57,404 nucleotides of DNA from Stutzerimonas stutzeri (GCF_024448935.1 NZ_JAMOIE010000022.1:1-57404); one strand, 5' to 3'; counted from the first letter of the stretch, positions 19,896 to 33,500 are shown. Notes: generated by a model not told the origin, from the letters alone. Made by a program: numbers and translations.

Positions 19896-21290
19896 TCAAA
19901 AAAGCCGGTTTAGCCCGTCGAAAGCGGCCACGCGGTAGGCTTCGGCCATGGTCGGGTAGTTGAAGGTGGTATTGATGAAATACTTGATCGTGTTCGCCTC
20001 GCCCGGCTGGTTCATGATTGCCTGACCGATGTGCACGATTTCCGATGCCTGATAGCCGAAGCAATGCACGCCTAGTACCGCCAGCGTCTCGCGATGGAAG
20101 AGGATCTTCAGCATGCCGACCGGCTCGGCTGAAATCTGCGCGCGCGCCATGCCTTTGAAGAACGCCTTGCCCACTTCGTATGGCACCTTTGCCTCGGTCA
20201 GTTCACGCTCGTTCTTACCGATCGAACTGATCTCCGGAATGGTGTAAATGCCGGTAGGCACATCATCGACAAAACGCCAGCTGTCGTTCTCCACGATGCT
20301 ACCTGCCGCCGACCGCCCTTGATCGTAAGCGGCGCTCGCCAGCGATGGCCAACCGATTACATCGCCCGCCGCGTATATATTTCCGACGTCGGTGCGATAG
20401 TGCTCGTCGACCTTGATCTGGCCGCGGCTGTTGACCTTGAGACTGATGTTTTCCAGGGCGAGCTTGTCGGTATTGCCGGTTCGGCCATTACACCAGAGGA
20501 AGGCATCGGCCTTGATCTTCTTGCCCGATTTAAGGTGCAGGATCACGCCGTTATCCACACCTTCCACACGCTCGTACTCCTCGTTATGACGGATGAGTAC
20601 GTTGTTGTTACGCAGGTGATAGCTCAGCGCGTCGGAGATTTCGTCGTCAAGGAAGCTGAGTAGCTGGTCGCGGTTGTCGATCAAGTCAACCAAGACGCCG
20701 AGACCGCTAAAGATCGACGCGTACTCTGAGCCGATCACACCGGCTCCGTAGATGATCAGACGACGCGGTGTATGACTCAGGGTAAGAATGGTGTCACTGT
20801 CATAGACACGGGGATGGGTAAAGTCGACATCATCGGGGCGATAGGGCCGTGAGCCCGTCGCGATGATGAACTGGTTGGCCACCAGGGTTTCAACCATGCC
20901 ATTGGCACTGACCACTTCCACGGTCTGCTCGTCGGCAAAACTAGCGGTACCGAAGAAGATATCGATGCGGTTACGCGCGTAATACCCCGTGCGGGAAGTC
21001 ACCTGCTTGCCGATGACGCTTTCGGCACTTTTCAGGACGTCGGGAAACGAAAACCAACGGGGCTCCCCGATCTGACGGAACAATGGATTGGTGTTGTACT
21101 GCATGATCTGCCGCACCGAGTGGCGCAGCGCTTTTGACGGGATAGTCCCCAGATGGGTCGAGTTGCCACCCACATGTGGCCTGCTGTCAACCACGGCGAC
21201 CTTGCGCCCGGCTTTGACCGCGTTCATCGCCGCGCCTTCGCCGGCAGGGCCCGAGCCCAGTATCACCACATCGTAATTGTAGACAGCCAT
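19896..21290 (-). CDS. sthA: Soluble pyridine nucleotide transhydrogenase
   Basis: 464 residues, the usual SthA length. A flavoprotein that moves hydride from NADPH to NAD+ in the cytoplasm. The FAD motif [10 protein letters not shown] is at the N-terminus. At the place of the redox disulfide found in lipoamide dehydrogenases the sequence reads [16 protein letters not shown], with no Cys pair, which is what distinguishes SthA. The NAD(P) motif [11 protein letters not shown] is present. The frame opens 60 codons earlier, but ATG 21290 starts the family sequence [10 protein letters not shown]. Confidence 0.95.
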   Translation of the reverse strand: MAVYNYDVVILGSGPAGEGAAMNAVKAGRKVAVVDSRPHVGGNSTHLGTIPSKALRHSVRQIMQYNTNPLFRQIGEPRWFSFPDVLKSAESVIGKQVTSRTGYYARNRIDIFFGTASFADEQTVEVVSANGMVETLVANQFIIATGSRPYRPDDVDFTHPRVYDSDTILTLSHTPRRLIIYGAGVIGSEYASIFSGLGVLVDLIDNRDQLLSFLDDEISDALSYHLRNNNVLIRHNEEYERVEGVDNGVILHLKSGKKIKADAFLWCNGRTGNTDKLALENISLKVNSRGQIKVDEHYRTDVGNIYAAGDVIGWPSLASAAYDQGRSAAGSIVENDSWRFVDDVPTGIYTIPEISSIGKNERELTEAKVPYEVGKAFFKGMARAQISAEPVGMLKILFHRETLAVLGVHCFGYQASEIVHIGQAIMNQPGEANTIKYFINTTFNYPTMAEAYRVAAFDGLNRLF

Positions 21291-21478
21291 ATTCACCCCA
21301 GACCACGCAGCAGGCAGCCCTGCCGCTGTTAACGAATTCGGTAAAACCGGGTGGCGGAAGTTGCCATCGACGCACCGCCGCCTGGATCGTCGCGCCGATG
21401 CAGGGTCGCGCCGGCACTGCATGCAAAGACCAACGCCCGGAGCGCCAGCTATCCCCGGCCTTTCGATCAAAACGGCTA

Positions 21479-21709
21479 TCAGCGTCTGGTCGCGTCGTAT
21501 GCGAGATCTGCTTTGTCGCCGTGGCTCGCCTCTTGATTCACCTCGTCACACTTCTCACGGCTGCCGCCGCAAATCGAGCATTCCTTCTCGATGCCAAGAT
21601 TGGCGATGCCCCCGCAGGAGCCTGCAATGGGCTTGCGGCCCATGATTACGCCGATGGACATACCGAAGACCACCAGCAACATGACCAGAAACACGATCAA
21701 CCAAGTCAT
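21479..21709 (-). CDS. nqrM: Na+-NQR maturation protein NqrM
   Basis: 76 residues. One N-terminal membrane helix (about 3-24) is followed by four cysteines at 32, 44, 47 and 54. This is the former DUF539 family, shown in Vibrio to be needed to assemble the Na+-NQR, probably by supplying iron to the site between NqrD and NqrE. It follows apbE with a 4-bp ATGA overlap and closes the operon. Its presence supports an active complex. Confidence 0.88.
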   Translation of the reverse strand: MTWLIVFLVMLLVVFGMSIGVIMGRKPIAGSCGGIANLGIEKECSICGGSREKCDEVNQEASHGDKADLAYDATRR

Positions 21710-22731
21710 TTGCTTACTCCCGCACCGAACAGCTCATCAAAGGCCTCAGTGCTCTTGCTAATGAATTCCTGCCCTTCACGAATCACGAAGAACGCTGCAA
21801 TGTTTCGTTCCCCCGCGTATGCCAAACCCCGTTCGGGCCCAAGCACCATCAACACAGTAGACAATCCATCTGCCCTCAATGTCGAGGGATCGATAACCGT
21901 CACGGCGGCCAAGTGATGATCGATCGGCGCACCGGTCAGTGGATCGAGCGTGTGCGAATATCGCTTGCCGTCACGCTCGAAATAGTTGCGATAGTCACCT
22001 GACGTGGAGACACCAAATCCGTCGAGTTCGACAATCCGCTGCGCTACCCGCTCGTTGTCGTGCGGTGCCTCGATTGCGATACGCCAGGGCTCCCCGTCGG
22101 GTTTACGGCCGCGAGCCTTGAGCTCGCCGGTGATTTCCACAAGGTAACGGCGGACGCCGGAAGCCTCCAGATGTGCGCTCACCCGGTCCACCGCATAACC
22201 CGCAGCGATACTGTTGAAATCAACCTGTACGGCTGCGTCTTTACAGAGCTGCTCGCCATCAATCCGAAGATGCTCATGCCCCATGTCGCTGCGGGCCGTG
22301 GCTATCTCTTCGACGGAGGGCACACGCTCGCCGGTTCCGTGAGGACCGAAGCCCCAGAGATTGAGCAACGGCTCAACCGTCAGATCGAAAGCCCCGTCGC
22401 TCTCCTCCGCCAGTTGCTGACCGGCCCGAAGGAGCTCGAGGATCCCCTCGGGCATGGCCATGCAGGCGCCGGCAGGAAGCGCGTTGAAAGTCTCGATATC
22501 CGAATCGGCACGGTAGGTAGACATCTGGCTGTCGATCTCGGCCAGAATTGCATCCGTCTCGTTTCGCAGCTGCTCTTTGGAGACAGGGGCATCACCGGCC
22601 ACGTACTTCACCGAGTAGGTGCTGCCCATGGTGGGACCGCCGAAACCTTCTACCTTGTCCTGAAACAGACAGCCCGTCAGGGCTGCCGCCAGGGCGGCAA
22701 CGATGACGGGCTGAAGTAACGCATGGGTCAT
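21706..22731 (-). CDS. apbE: FAD:protein FMN transferase ApbE
   Basis: 341 residues. The lipoprotein signal peptide ends LTGC with lipid-modified Cys21, placing it on the periplasmic side. The ApbE domain follows with GGPTMGSTYSV near the N-terminus. It attaches FMN covalently to Thr in target proteins. The targets are encoded in the same operon: NqrB (Thr230) and NqrC (Thr231). It starts 1 bp after the nqrF stop. Confidence 0.93.
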   Translation of the reverse strand: MTHALLQPVIVAALAAALTGCLFQDKVEGFGGPTMGSTYSVKYVAGDAPVSKEQLRNETDAILAEIDSQMSTYRADSDIETFNALPAGACMAMPEGILELLRAGQQLAEESDGAFDLTVEPLLNLWGFGPHGTGERVPSVEEIATARSDMGHEHLRIDGEQLCKDAAVQVDFNSIAAGYAVDRVSAHLEASGVRRYLVEITGELKARGRKPDGEPWRIAIEAPHDNERVAQRIVELDGFGVSTSGDYRNYFERDGKRYSHTLDPLTGAPIDHHLAAVTVIDPSTLRADGLSTVLMVLGPERGLAYAGERNIAAFFVIREGQEFISKSTEAFDELFGAGVSK

Positions 22732-22732
22732 A

Positions 22733-23956
22733 CTAGCCGCCGAAGTCGTCGAGCAGGATGTTCTCCGGTTCGACGCCCAGGTCGGTGAGCATCTTGATCA
22801 CCGAGGCGTTCATCATGGGCGGACCGCACATGTAGAACTCGCAATCCTCGGGCGCCGGATGGTCCTTCAGGTAGTTCTCGTACAGCACGTTGTGAATGAA
22901 GCCGGTAGGGCCGTTCCAGTTGTCTTCCGGCTGCGGATCAGACAGTGCCAAATGCCATTGGAAGTTGTCGTTCTCGGCCTGCAGCTGATCGTACTCCTCA
23001 ACGTAGAAGGCCTCACGCATGGAGCGGGCGCCGTACCAGAAGCTCATCTTGCGCTTGGACTTCAAACGCTTGAGCTGATCGAAGATGTGCGACCGCATTG
23101 GCGCCATGCCGGCACCACCACCGATGAAAACCATTTCCGCATCGGTGTCCTTGGCGAAGAACTCACCGAAGGGTCCGTAGACGGTGATCTTGTCGCCTGG
23201 TTTCAGGCTGAACACGTAGGACGACATCTTGCCCGGCGGCACATCGTCACGACCCGGCGGCGGCGAGGCGATGCGGATGTTGAACTTCACCAGACCGCGC
23301 TCTTCCGGATAGTTGGCCATGGAGTAGGCGCGAATCACGGTCTCGTCGCACTTCGACACGTACTTCCACAGGTCAAACTTGTCCCAGTCGCCGCGATACT
23401 CTTCCTGAATGTCGAAGTCGCGGTAACGCACTTCATGCGGCGGGCACTCGAGTTGCACATAACCACCGGCGCGGAAGTCGACGTTCTCGCCTTCCGGCAG
23501 CTTCAGCGTCAGCTCCTTGATGAAGGTCGCCACGTTCGGGTTGGACAGCACGGTGCATTCCCACTTCTTCACACCGAACACTTCTTCGGGCACTTTGATC
23601 TTCATGTCCGCCTTGACCGGGGTCTGGCAGGACAGCCGCCAGCCTTCGCCTGCCTCACGACGGGTGAAATGCGACTCTTCGGTGGGCAGCATCTCACCAC
23701 CACCGCTCTCGACGATGCACTTGCACTGAGCGCAGGTACCGCCGCCGCCACAGGCGGACGAGAGGAAGATATTGTTCGCGGCCAGGGTTTGCAGCAGCTT
23801 GCCACCTGCCGGAACGGTAATGGTGCGTTCGCCGTTGATCTCGATACTCACGTCGCCGCTGGAAACCAGCTTGGCACGGGCCGCGAGAATGATCACCACC
23901 AGCGCGAGCACGATGGCGGTGAACATGCCGATGGCGAGGAAAATTTCGTAACTCAT
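22733..23956 (-). CDS. nqrF: Na+-NQR subunit F, NADH-oxidising
   Basis: 407 residues. An N-terminal helix (about 4-26) anchors a [2Fe-2S] ferredoxin domain with C69, C75, C78 and C110, then FAD-binding (RAYSMAN) and NADH-binding (GGGAGMAPM) domains. It is the entry point for electrons from NADH. The stop is followed after 1 bp by apbE. Confidence 0.96.
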   Translation of the reverse strand: MSYEIFLAIGMFTAIVLALVVIILAARAKLVSSGDVSIEINGERTITVPAGGKLLQTLAANNIFLSSACGGGGTCAQCKCIVESGGGEMLPTEESHFTRREAGEGWRLSCQTPVKADMKIKVPEEVFGVKKWECTVLSNPNVATFIKELTLKLPEGENVDFRAGGYVQLECPPHEVRYRDFDIQEEYRGDWDKFDLWKYVSKCDETVIRAYSMANYPEERGLVKFNIRIASPPPGRDDVPPGKMSSYVFSLKPGDKITVYGPFGEFFAKDTDAEMVFIGGGAGMAPMRSHIFDQLKRLKSKRKMSFWYGARSMREAFYVEEYDQLQAENDNFQWHLALSDPQPEDNWNGPTGFIHNVLYENYLKDHPAPEDCEFYMCGPPMMNASVIKMLTDLGVEPENILLDDFGG

Positions 23957-23971
23957 CAGTTCATCCCGTCC

Positions 23972-24580
23972 TTACAGCTGTACGCCAGAGAAAGACATGA
24001 AGCCCAGCGACATCAGTCCGATGGTGATGAAGGTGATACCCAGGCCCTGCAAGCCGTCTGGCACGTCGCTGTACTTGAGCTTCTCGCGAATACCAGCCAA
24101 CAGCATGATCGCCAGCGCCCAGGACGCACCGGAACCAAAGCCGTAAACGGTACTTTCCGCCAGGTTGTAGTCTCGCTCGACCATGAACAGGGTGCCGCCC
24201 AGGATGGCGCAGTTCACCGTGATCAGCGGCAAGAACACACCCAGCGCGTTGTAGAGGCTGGGCACGTACTTGTCGAGGGTCATCTCGAGAATCTGAACGA
24301 TCGCCGCGATCACGCCGATGTAGCTGAGCAGCCCCAGAAAGCTGAGATCCACTTCCGGCAAACCGGCCCAGGACAACGCACCTGCCTTGAGCAGGTAGGT
24401 GTAGATCAGGTTGTTGGCCGGCACCGTAATGGCCTGCACCACGATCACCGCGATGCCGAGACCAATAGCGGTTTCCACCTTCTTCGAGATCGCGATGAAG
24501 GTACACATGCCAAGGAAGAACGCCAGCGCCATGTTCTCGATGAATACGGCACGGACGAACAGGCTGAGGTAATGCTCCAT
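23972..24580 (-). CDS. nqrE: Na+-NQR subunit E
   Basis: 202-residue protein with six membrane helices. Pairs with NqrD to hold the central iron centre and form part of the ion path. Begins [19 protein letters not shown], the family start. The start overlaps the nqrD stop as TAATG. Homologous to NqrD and to RnfA/RnfE; the surrounding nqr genes identify it as Nqr. Confidence 0.95.
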   Translation of the reverse strand: MEHYLSLFVRAVFIENMALAFFLGMCTFIAISKKVETAIGLGIAVIVVQAITVPANNLIYTYLLKAGALSWAGLPEVDLSFLGLLSYIGVIAAIVQILEMTLDKYVPSLYNALGVFLPLITVNCAILGGTLFMVERDYNLAESTVYGFGSGASWALAIMLLAGIREKLKYSDVPDGLQGLGITFITIGLMSLGFMSFSGVQL

Positions 24581-25248
24581 TAATAAGCCTCCTTGTTCGA
24601 GACTTGCGGCGCCATTTTAAACGACGGCTTCTCGACCTGCTCTTTCTTCCAGCTGCGGATACCCCAGATGAACAGGCCGATCAGGAAGAACGCCGAGGGG
24701 GGAAGCAGCAGCAGCCCGTTCGGCTGGTACCAGCCGCCATCGTTGACCGCCGGAAGGATGGTGTAGCCCATCAGCTTGCCGGCGCCGAACAGCTCGCGAA
24801 CGATGCCGAGCGCGATCAGCATGGCGCTGTAGCCGAGCCCATTACCGAGCCCATCGAAGAACGACAGCATCGGTGGGTTCTGCATGGCGAACGCTTCGGC
24901 CCGGCCCATCACGATGCAGTTGGTGATGATCAGACCGACGAACACCGACAGCTGTTTGGACAGCGAGAAGGCGTAGGCCTTGAGCACCTGATCAACCACG
25001 ATCACCAGCGACGCAATGATCACCATCTGCACGATCATGCGAATCGAGCCTGGAATCTGGCTGCGGATCATCGAGATGAACAGGTTCGAAAACGCCACCA
25101 CCAACGTCAGCGCGACGGACATGACCAGCGCCGTCTTGAGGTTGGAGGTAACCGCCAGCGCCGAACAGATTCCGAGGATCTGCAGACCGATGGGGTTGTT
25201 GTTGAAGACCGGATTGAACAGGACTTCCTTGATGGTAGGTTGCGACAT
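24580..25248 (-). CDS. nqrD: Na+-NQR subunit D
   Basis: 222 residues with six membrane helices. Partner of NqrE around the membrane iron centre. The frame opens at a TTG at 25254, but the ATG at 25248 has GGAGG at the right spacing and starts the family's [10 protein letters not shown], so it is used. It follows the nqrC stop by 2 bp. Confidence 0.94.
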   Translation of the reverse strand: MSQPTIKEVLFNPVFNNNPIGLQILGICSALAVTSNLKTALVMSVALTLVVAFSNLFISMIRSQIPGSIRMIVQMVIIASLVIVVDQVLKAYAFSLSKQLSVFVGLIITNCIVMGRAEAFAMQNPPMLSFFDGLGNGLGYSAMLIALGIVRELFGAGKLMGYTILPAVNDGGWYQPNGLLLLPPSAFFLIGLFIWGIRSWKKEQVEKPSFKMAPQVSNKEAY

Positions 25249-25250
25249 GA

Positions 25251-26039
25251 TCAAGCCTCCCTAGCGCGCAGGTTAGCGATAAATGGACCGAAGCCGTCTT
25301 CGCCCAGCCAGAAGTGCAACAGGTTATTCACCCCGTTACTGGTCAGGGTTGCACCGGCCAGCGCATCGACCTGATGGTCGGCTCGCGGGCTTTGCGGATC
25401 GACGCCACCCTTGACCACCTGGACGGCCAATTCGCCGTTTTCGTTGAATAATTCTTTACCTTGCCACTGGCTGCGCCACTTCGGGTTGTCGACTTCGCCA
25501 CCGAGACCCGGGGTCTCGCCGTGCTGATAGAAGCCCAGCCCCTCGACCGTGTTGAGATCGCCCTTGACGGCGATGAAGCCGTACAGCGTCGACCACAGCC
25601 CGTAGCCACGGACCGGCATGATCAGCGTAGCGACCTCACCATTTTCCTCGACGGTATAGACGACGCTGTAGCGCTCGCGACGTTTGATCGAAGCGATATC
25701 CTCATCACCCGACAGCGCTTGCGAAAGCTCCGGGTCCTTGGCTGCAACCAGCGGATCGAAAGTGTTCGGATCGAATTCATCGCTGTACTCGCCCGTTTCC
25801 AGGTTGACCAGCTTGGCGACGATACGCTCGTTATAGAGCGCCTTCACCTGGCTGCCGGACATGCCTGGCTCACCCAGACCGGCAATCGCCAGGATGCTGC
25901 GTTGCTTGTCCAGCTGACGGTTTTCCAGCTGCGTCGGGCGAAGCGCCACGGCCGCACCCGCAACGAACACCGAGCACACCAGGCAGACCAGCAAGGCCAC
26001 GACCAGCGTGCGAACGGTGGATTCTTTTTGACTAGACAT
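25251..26039 (-). CDS. nqrC: Na+-NQR subunit C, FMN-carrying
   Basis: 262 residues. An N-terminal membrane helix (about 8-33) precedes a periplasmic domain with the flavinylation site [10 protein letters not shown], where Thr231 takes FMN through a phosphoester bond. The start at 26039 lies 8 bp inside the end of nqrB. Confidence 0.95.
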   Translation of the reverse strand: MSSQKESTVRTLVVALLVCLVCSVFVAGAAVALRPTQLENRQLDKQRSILAIAGLGEPGMSGSQVKALYNERIVAKLVNLETGEYSDEFDPNTFDPLVAAKDPELSQALSGDEDIASIKRRERYSVVYTVEENGEVATLIMPVRGYGLWSTLYGFIAVKGDLNTVEGLGFYQHGETPGLGGEVDNPKWRSQWQGKELFNENGELAVQVVKGGVDPQSPRADHQVDALAGATLTSNGVNNLLHFWLGEDGFGPFIANLRAREA

Positions 26040-27243
26040 TACGTGCCAGCCTCCGCTTGATGTTGGCCCGAACGACAAAGTGGTCAATCAACGGTGCGCA
26101 CAGGTTGGCCAACAGAATCGCCAGCATCATGCCCTCCGGAAATGCCGGGTTTACCACCCGGATCAAGACCACCATCAGCCCAATAAGAATGCCGAAGACC
26201 CACTTCCCCGTATTGGTCATCGACGCAGAAACCGGGTCGGTCGCCATGAAAATCAGGCCAAAGGCAAAACCACCCACCACCATATGCCAGTACCAAGGCA
26301 TGGCGAACATCGGATTGCTGTCCGAGCCGATCAGGTTGAACAGATAGCTCAGCGCAATCATGCCGACCATCACGCCGGTGACGATCCGCCAGGACGCGAT
26401 CTTGGTCATCAGCAGCACAGCTCCACCAATGAAGATGGCCAGCGTACTGGTTTCGCCGATCGAGCCGTGAATGGTACCGATGAAAGCATCCATCCAGGTG
26501 ATACCGCTACCGATCACGTTGTCCATACCGCCGGCAAAGCTCAGGCTGAGCGCCGTTGCGCTGGAGAATCCGTCCACTGCTGTCCATACCGCATCACCAG
26601 ACATCTGCGCCGGATAGGCGAAGAACAGGAAGGCACGACCGGTGAGCGCAGGGTTGAGGAAGTTCTTGCCGGTACCGCCGAAGATTTCCTTGCCGATCAC
26701 GGTACCGAAGCTGATACCCAACGCGACCTGCCACAGCGGAATGCTGGGCGGCAGAATCAGGGCGAACAGCACCGATGTGACGAAGAACCCTTCGTTGACC
26801 TCGTGCTTGCGGATCGAGGCGAACAATACTTCCCAGAAACCGCCGACGATGAAGGTCACCGCGTAGACCGGGATGAAGTAGGCCGCGCCCTGAATGAAGT
26901 TGTCCCACAGGCTGCCCGGATCGAAGCCGGCCAGCGCACTGACCAACGCCAATCGCCAACCTTCTTGCGAAGCAAGCAGATCAGGGCTCTGTGCATAGAT
27001 CAGGTTGGCCTGGTAGCCGGTGTTCCACATGCCGAAAAACATCGCCGGGAAGGTGCACAGCCAGACCGTGATCATCATCCGCTTGAGGTCGATGCCGTCA
27101 CGCACGTGAGCGGTGGTCTTGGTCACGCTACCGGGACGATAGAGAAAGGTGTCTGCGGCTTCGTAGAGTGCATACCACTTCTCGTACCTGCCGCCCTTCT
27201 CGAAATGGTGCTCGATCTTGTCGAGGAATTCGCGAATGCCCAT
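26032..27243 (-). CDS. nqrB: Na+-NQR subunit B, main Na+-translocating subunit
   Basis: 403 residues with about ten membrane helices. The ApbE target motif DGFSSAT places covalent FMN on Thr230; riboflavin is also bound in this subunit in Vibrio. NqrB carries the main Na+ path and the quinone site. It starts 3 bp after nqrA. Confidence 0.95.
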   Translation of the reverse strand: MGIREFLDKIEHHFEKGGRYEKWYALYEAADTFLYRPGSVTKTTAHVRDGIDLKRMMITVWLCTFPAMFFGMWNTGYQANLIYAQSPDLLASQEGWRLALVSALAGFDPGSLWDNFIQGAAYFIPVYAVTFIVGGFWEVLFASIRKHEVNEGFFVTSVLFALILPPSIPLWQVALGISFGTVIGKEIFGGTGKNFLNPALTGRAFLFFAYPAQMSGDAVWTAVDGFSSATALSLSFAGGMDNVIGSGITWMDAFIGTIHGSIGETSTLAIFIGGAVLLMTKIASWRIVTGVMVGMIALSYLFNLIGSDSNPMFAMPWYWHMVVGGFAFGLIFMATDPVSASMTNTGKWVFGILIGLMVVLIRVVNPAFPEGMMLAILLANLCAPLIDHFVVRANIKRRLARNV

Positions 27244-27246
27244 TCC

Positions 27247-28614
<1,368 letters not shown>

Positions 28615-28713
28615 TTACGAGCCACACGGCTTGGCTAAAGTCGAACTGCACAACGCGCACTGAAGCGTTATCAGCGCGACGCTATGCCGCGGGCCCAGGT
28701 AGAAATCCGCCCG

Positions 28714-28719
28714 ATTATA
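28714..28719 (-). promoter_or_regulatory. Possible -10 element of the nqr operon
   Basis: A consensus TATAAT on the minus strand lies about 130 bp before the nqrA start. The -35 region is weak, so an activator may be needed or the true promoter may lie elsewhere. The rest of the 307-bp gap 28585-28891 holds the gap terminator and nothing else that I recognise. Confidence 0.45.
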
Positions 28720-28845
28720 GAGGTCGCGACCCATGACTGACCACCCAAGGTCTTTCAATCTTTTGACTAGAGACAAGCGTTTCGCTGTAACTCACTATTG
28801 ACGCGGCCGACTCGAAGGCCCTGCACGGTGGATTTTTCCGATCAA

Positions 28846-28879
28846 ATGCAAAACGGGAGCCGAAGCTCCCGTTTTGCAT
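28846..28879 (-). terminator. Terminator of gap (perfect 15-bp palindromic stem)
   Basis: The arms ATGCAAAACGGGAGC and GCTCCCGTTTTGCAT pair perfectly around a 4-nt loop, 12 bp after the gap stop. On the minus strand the G/C core is followed by GTTTTGC, a short T-run. The A/T outer part makes it nearly symmetric, so it could also act on the other strand. Confidence 0.85.
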
Positions 28880-28891
28880 ACGACCGATGCG

Positions 28892-30343
28892 TCAGCGTGG
28901 GAAAGCGGGCGGATTGACTCCGGCCATGTCTTCCATCACCCGAACGACCTGGCAGCTATAGCCGAACTCGTTGTCGTACCAGACATACAGAACGACGCGG
29001 TTATCGCTGCAGATGGTGGCTTCGGCATCGACCACGCCGGCATGACGCGAACCCACGAAATCGCTTGAAACAACCTCCTGCGAGTTGACGAAGTCGATCT
29101 GCTTCTGCAGGTCCGAATGCATGGCCATCTGGCGCAGGTACTCGTTGATCTCTTCGCGGCTCGTGGCCTTCTCCAGGTTCAGGTTGAGAATCGCCATCGA
29201 GACGTTCGGCGTCGGCACGCGAATGGCATTACCTGTCAGCTTGCCTTTGAGCACCGGCAGCGCCTTGGCGGCAGCCGTAGCAGCACCCGTCTCGGTGATG
29301 ACCATGTTCAGCGCAGCACTACGGCCACGACGACTGCCTTTATGGAAGTTGTCGATCAGGTTCTGGTCGTTGGTGTACGAATGCACAGTCTCGACATGAC
29401 CGTTGACGATGCCGTACTGATCATTGACCGCCTTGAGTACCGGCACGATCGCGTTGGTGGTGCAGGAGGCAGCGGAGACGATCTTGTCGTCGGCGGTGAT
29501 TTCGCCATGGTTGATGCCGTGAACGATGTTCTTCAGCTCGCCCTTGCCTGGCGCCGTCAGTACAACACGGTCTATGCCAGGGCATTTCAGATGCTGACTA
29601 AGGCCTTCGGCGTCGCGCCACTTGCCGGTGTTGTCAACCAGCAGCGCGTTTTCGATTCCGTACTGGGTGTAATCCACCGAGGCCGGATCGTTCGAATAGA
29701 TCACCTGGATCAGATTGCCGTTGGCCGTGATGGTGTTGTTTTCCGCATCGATATGAATGGTGCCATCGAAAGGACCATGCACCGAGTCGCGACGCAGCAG
29801 ACTGGCACGCTTGACCAGATCGTTCTCGGCGCCCTTGCGCACGACGATCGCCCGCAGACGGAGGCCATCACCGCCGCCTGTCTTCTCGATCAGAATGCGG
29901 GCGAGCAAGCGACCAATCCGACCGAAGCCGTAGAGCACGACGTCGATGCCCTTATGGACGCCCGCGGTGTTGCGCTTGCCTGCGACTTCGGCCAGTTCGT
30001 CACGCACGAACTGATCAAGGCTGCGGCCATTGCCCTCGGCCTTGAACTTCGCCACGACTTTACCCAGATCCACCGAAGCGGCGCCAAGCTCCATCTGGCT
30101 CATGGTCGTGAGGATCTGATGGGTTTCGTTGACGGACAGCTCGGCTTCGTCAGCCTGACGGTGGCGAGCGAAACGATGCGCCTTGAGCAGCGCGATGACC
30201 GAACGGTTGATCAGGCCGCGGCCATAGATGGAAGTCACCACGTTGTTGTTACGATACAGCTGACCAATCAGCGGAATCATCGCTTCGGCGAGGGCTTCTC
30301 GATCAATCCATTCACCAAGACACTGGTCGGGCTTCTGAGTCAC
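28892..30343 (-). CDS. gap: Glyceraldehyde-3-phosphate dehydrogenase with N-terminal extension
   Basis: 483 residues, about 150 longer than ordinary GAPDH. The catalytic part starts near residue 130 with the NAD motif YGFGRIGR. The active-site Cys is C294 in SAASCTTNA. The first 130 residues (helical, with NNVVTSIYGRGLIN) have no known motif here; such long GAPDHs occur in pseudomonads beside mfd. It is probably the gluconeogenic isozyme, which is inference. The start is GTG with GGAAGGAA before it. It is divergent from mfd. Confidence 0.9.
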   Translation of the reverse strand: MTQKPDQCLGEWIDREALAEAMIPLIGQLYRNNNVVTSIYGRGLINRSVIALLKAHRFARHRQADEAELSVNETHQILTTMSQMELGAASVDLGKVVAKFKAEGNGRSLDQFVRDELAEVAGKRNTAGVHKGIDVVLYGFGRIGRLLARILIEKTGGGDGLRLRAIVVRKGAENDLVKRASLLRRDSVHGPFDGTIHIDAENNTITANGNLIQVIYSNDPASVDYTQYGIENALLVDNTGKWRDAEGLSQHLKCPGIDRVVLTAPGKGELKNIVHGINHGEITADDKIVSAASCTTNAIVPVLKAVNDQYGIVNGHVETVHSYTNDQNLIDNFHKGSRRGRSAALNMVITETGAATAAAKALPVLKGKLTGNAIRVPTPNVSMAILNLNLEKATSREEINEYLRQMAMHSDLQKQIDFVNSQEVVSSDFVGSRHAGVVDAEATICSDNRVVLYVWYDNEFGYSCQVVRVMEDMAGVNPPAFPR

Positions 30344-30432
30344 GGGCAGTTCCTTCCAATATGTAGGGGCTGAGAAAAAGGGCTACATTATGCCGCCGCA
30401 CCCTAGCGCCGGCAATCTCTGCAGCCGAAACA

Positions 30433-30462
30433 CTGACAGCGTCCCGCGCGGATAGTTACAAT
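30433..30462 (+). promoter_or_regulatory. Probable sigma-70 promoter of mfd
   Basis: CTGACA at 30433-30438 and TACAAT at 30457-30462 have an 18-nt spacer. The predicted start is about 35 bp before the mfd start codon. Confidence 0.6.
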
Positions 30463-30502
30463 CCGGGCGGTCCATTCTTATCGACCGGAGCCACGCCCAC
30501 TC

Positions 30503-33500
30503 GTGTCCGTATTGCGCCTTCCGCCCATGCCTGCTGCCAGCGGCAAGCAAACCTGGGGCAACCTTCCTGGTGCCGCGCTGAGCCTGGCCATTGCCGAGGC
30601 AGCCAGCAACGCAGATCGATTCACTCTCCTTCTTACCGCCGACAGCCAGAGCGCCGAACGCCTGCAGGAAGAGCTTGGCTTCTTTGCGCCTGATCTGCCG
30701 GTTCTGCACTTCCCCGACTGGGAGACGCTGCCCTATGACGTGTTTTCGCCGCATCAGGACATCATCTCCCAGCGCATCGCCGCGCTCTATCAGCTTCCCG
30801 ATCTGACCCACGGCGTTCTGGTAGTCCCTATCACCACAGCGCTACACAAGCTGGCGCCCAAACGCTTTCTGCTCGGTTCCAGCTTGGTACTAGACATCGG
30901 CCAGAAGCTCGATGTCGAGCAGATGCGGGCGCGCCTTGAAGCGGCCGGCTATCGCTGCGTCGATACGGTCTACGAACATGGTGAGTTCGCCGTCCGCGGC
31001 GCGCTGATCGACCTGTTCCCGATGGGCAGCCCCCTGCCCTACCGCATCGACCTGTTCGACGACGAAATCGAAACGCTGCGTACCTTCGATCCAGAAAACC
31101 AGCGTTCCATAGATAAGGTCGAGTCGATCCGTTTGCTGCCGGCACGCGAGTTCCCGCTGAAGAAGGAGTCGGTCACCGGCTTCCGCGCACGCTTCCGTGA
31201 GCGTTTCGACGTGGATTTCCGCCGTTGCCCGGTTTACCAGGATCTATCCACCGGGATCACGCCGGCCGGTATCGAGTACTACCTGCCGCTGTTCTTCGAC
31301 GAGACCTCGACGCTGTTCGATTATCTGCCAGGAGACACCCAGGTGTTCTCGCTGCCGGGTATCGAGCAGGCTGCGGAGCACTTCTGGAAAGACGTCCGTA
31401 CTCGCTACGAAGAGCGTCGCGTCGACCCTGAACGCCCATTGCTACCGCCCGCCGAACTGTTCATGGCGGTCGAAGACTGCTTTGCGCATCTGAAACTCTG
31501 GCCGCGCATCGTGGCCAGCCAGGATGATGTAGATACCGGCATCGGCCGCGAGCGCTTTCCAGCCAGCCGTTTCCCTGAGCTTGCGATCGACGCCAAGGCA
31601 CCTGAACCCTTGGGTGCATTGCGACGCTTTCTCGACGAATTTCCAGGCCGCGTACTGTTCACCGCCGAATCGGCCGGCCGCCGCGAGGTTCTGCTCGAGC
31701 TGCTCGCTCGGCTGAAGCTGCGCCCGCAGGAAGTGGCTGGCTGGCCGCAGTTCGTTGAAAGCGGCGAGCGCCTGGCGATTGCCATCGCCCCACTGGATGA
31801 CGGCTTGCTGCTGCAAGACCCGGCCCTGGCGCTGATCGCCGAAAGCCCGCTGTTCGGCCAGCGCATCATGCAGCGCCGCCGGCGTGAAAAAGGTCGTGAT
31901 ACCGGCGAGAACGCCATCAAGAACCTCACCGAACTGCGCGAAGGCGCGCCGGTGGTGCACATCGACCACGGTGTCGGCCGTTATCACGGCCTGGTCACCT
32001 TGGAGATCGAAGGTCAGGCCGCCGAGTTCCTGATGCTGCAGTACGCCGAAGAGGCCAAGCTCTACGTACCGGTCTCCAGCCTGCACCTGATTGCGCGCTA
32101 CACCGGCAGCGACGATGCACTGGCGCCGCTGCACCGGCTGGGCTCGGAAACCTGGCAGAAGGCCAAGCGCAAAGCCGCCGAACAGGTGCGCGACGTCGCC
32201 GCCGAGTTGCTCGACATCTATGCCCGCCGCGCCGCGCGCGAAGGCCATGCCTTCGAAGATCCCCAACTCGATTACGAAACCTTCAGCGCCGGCTTCCCGT
32301 TCGAGGAAACGCCGGACCAGCAGGCCGCCATCGAAGCCGTGCGTAGCGACATGCTCGCACCCCGCCCCATGGATCGCCTGATCTGCGGTGATGTCGGCTT
32401 CGGCAAGACCGAGGTGGCCATGCGTGCCGCCTTCATCGCGGTGCATAGCGGTCGCCAAGTGGCGGTGCTGGTGCCAACCACGCTGCTTGCCCAGCAGCAC
32501 TACAACAGCTTCCGCGACCGTTTCGCCGATTGGCCGGTTCGCGTCGAGGTGATGAGCCGCTTCAAGTCCGCCAAGGAGATCCAGGGCGCGGTGCAGGAGC
32601 TGGCCGAAGGCAAGGTCGACATTCTCATCGGTACGCACAGACTGCTGCAGGCCGACGTCAAGTTCACCAATCTCGGCCTGGTGATCATCGACGAAGAACA
32701 CCGCTTCGGGGTGCGCCAGAAGGAACAGCTCAAGGCGCTGCGCAGCGAGGTCGACATCCTCACCCTGACCGCCACACCGATTCCTCGGACTTTGAACATG
32801 GCCGTCGCCGGCATGCGTGACCTCTCCATCATCGCCACGCCGCCTGCGCGCCGGCTGTCGGTGCGCACCTTCGTCATGGAGCAGCAGAACTCGGTGATCA
32901 AGGAAGCGCTGCTGCGTGAGCTGTTGCGCGGCGGCCAGGTCTATTACCTGCACAACGACGTCAAGACCATCGAGAAATGCGCCGCCGATCTAGCCGAACT
33001 GGTGCCGGAAGCCCGCATTGGCATAGGCCACGGCCAGATGCGCGAACGCGAACTCGAACAGGTGATGGGCGACTTCTACCACAAACGCTTCAACGTGCTG
33101 ATCGCCTCGACCATCATCGAGACCGGCATCGACGTACCCAGCGCCAACACCATCATCATCGAACGTGCCGACAAGTTCGGCCTGGCCCAGCTGCATCAAC
33201 TGCGCGGACGCGTCGGCCGCAGCCATCACCAGGCCTATGCCTATCTGCTGACGCCGCCACGCAAGGCCATGACTCCGGACGCCGAAAAGCGCCTGGAAGC
33301 CATCGCCAACGCCCAGGATCTGGGTGCCGGGTTCGTGCTCGCCACCCATGATCTGGAGATTCGCGGCGCCGGCGAGCTGCTCGGCGATGGTCAGAGCGGG
33401 CAGATTCAGGCCGTCGGCTTCACCCTCTATATGGAAATGCTCGAGCGTGCGGTCAAATCCATTCAGAAAGGCGAGCAGCCGAACCTCGATCAACCGCTGG

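Noticed and set aside
22859..24583. 574-codon plus-strand frame opposite nqrF and nqrE
   Set aside because: It lies entirely antisense to two certain genes and has the His/Gln/Arg-rich composition of a shadow frame.
31442..32953. 503-codon minus-strand frame within mfd
   Set aside because: Shadow of the mfd translocase region.
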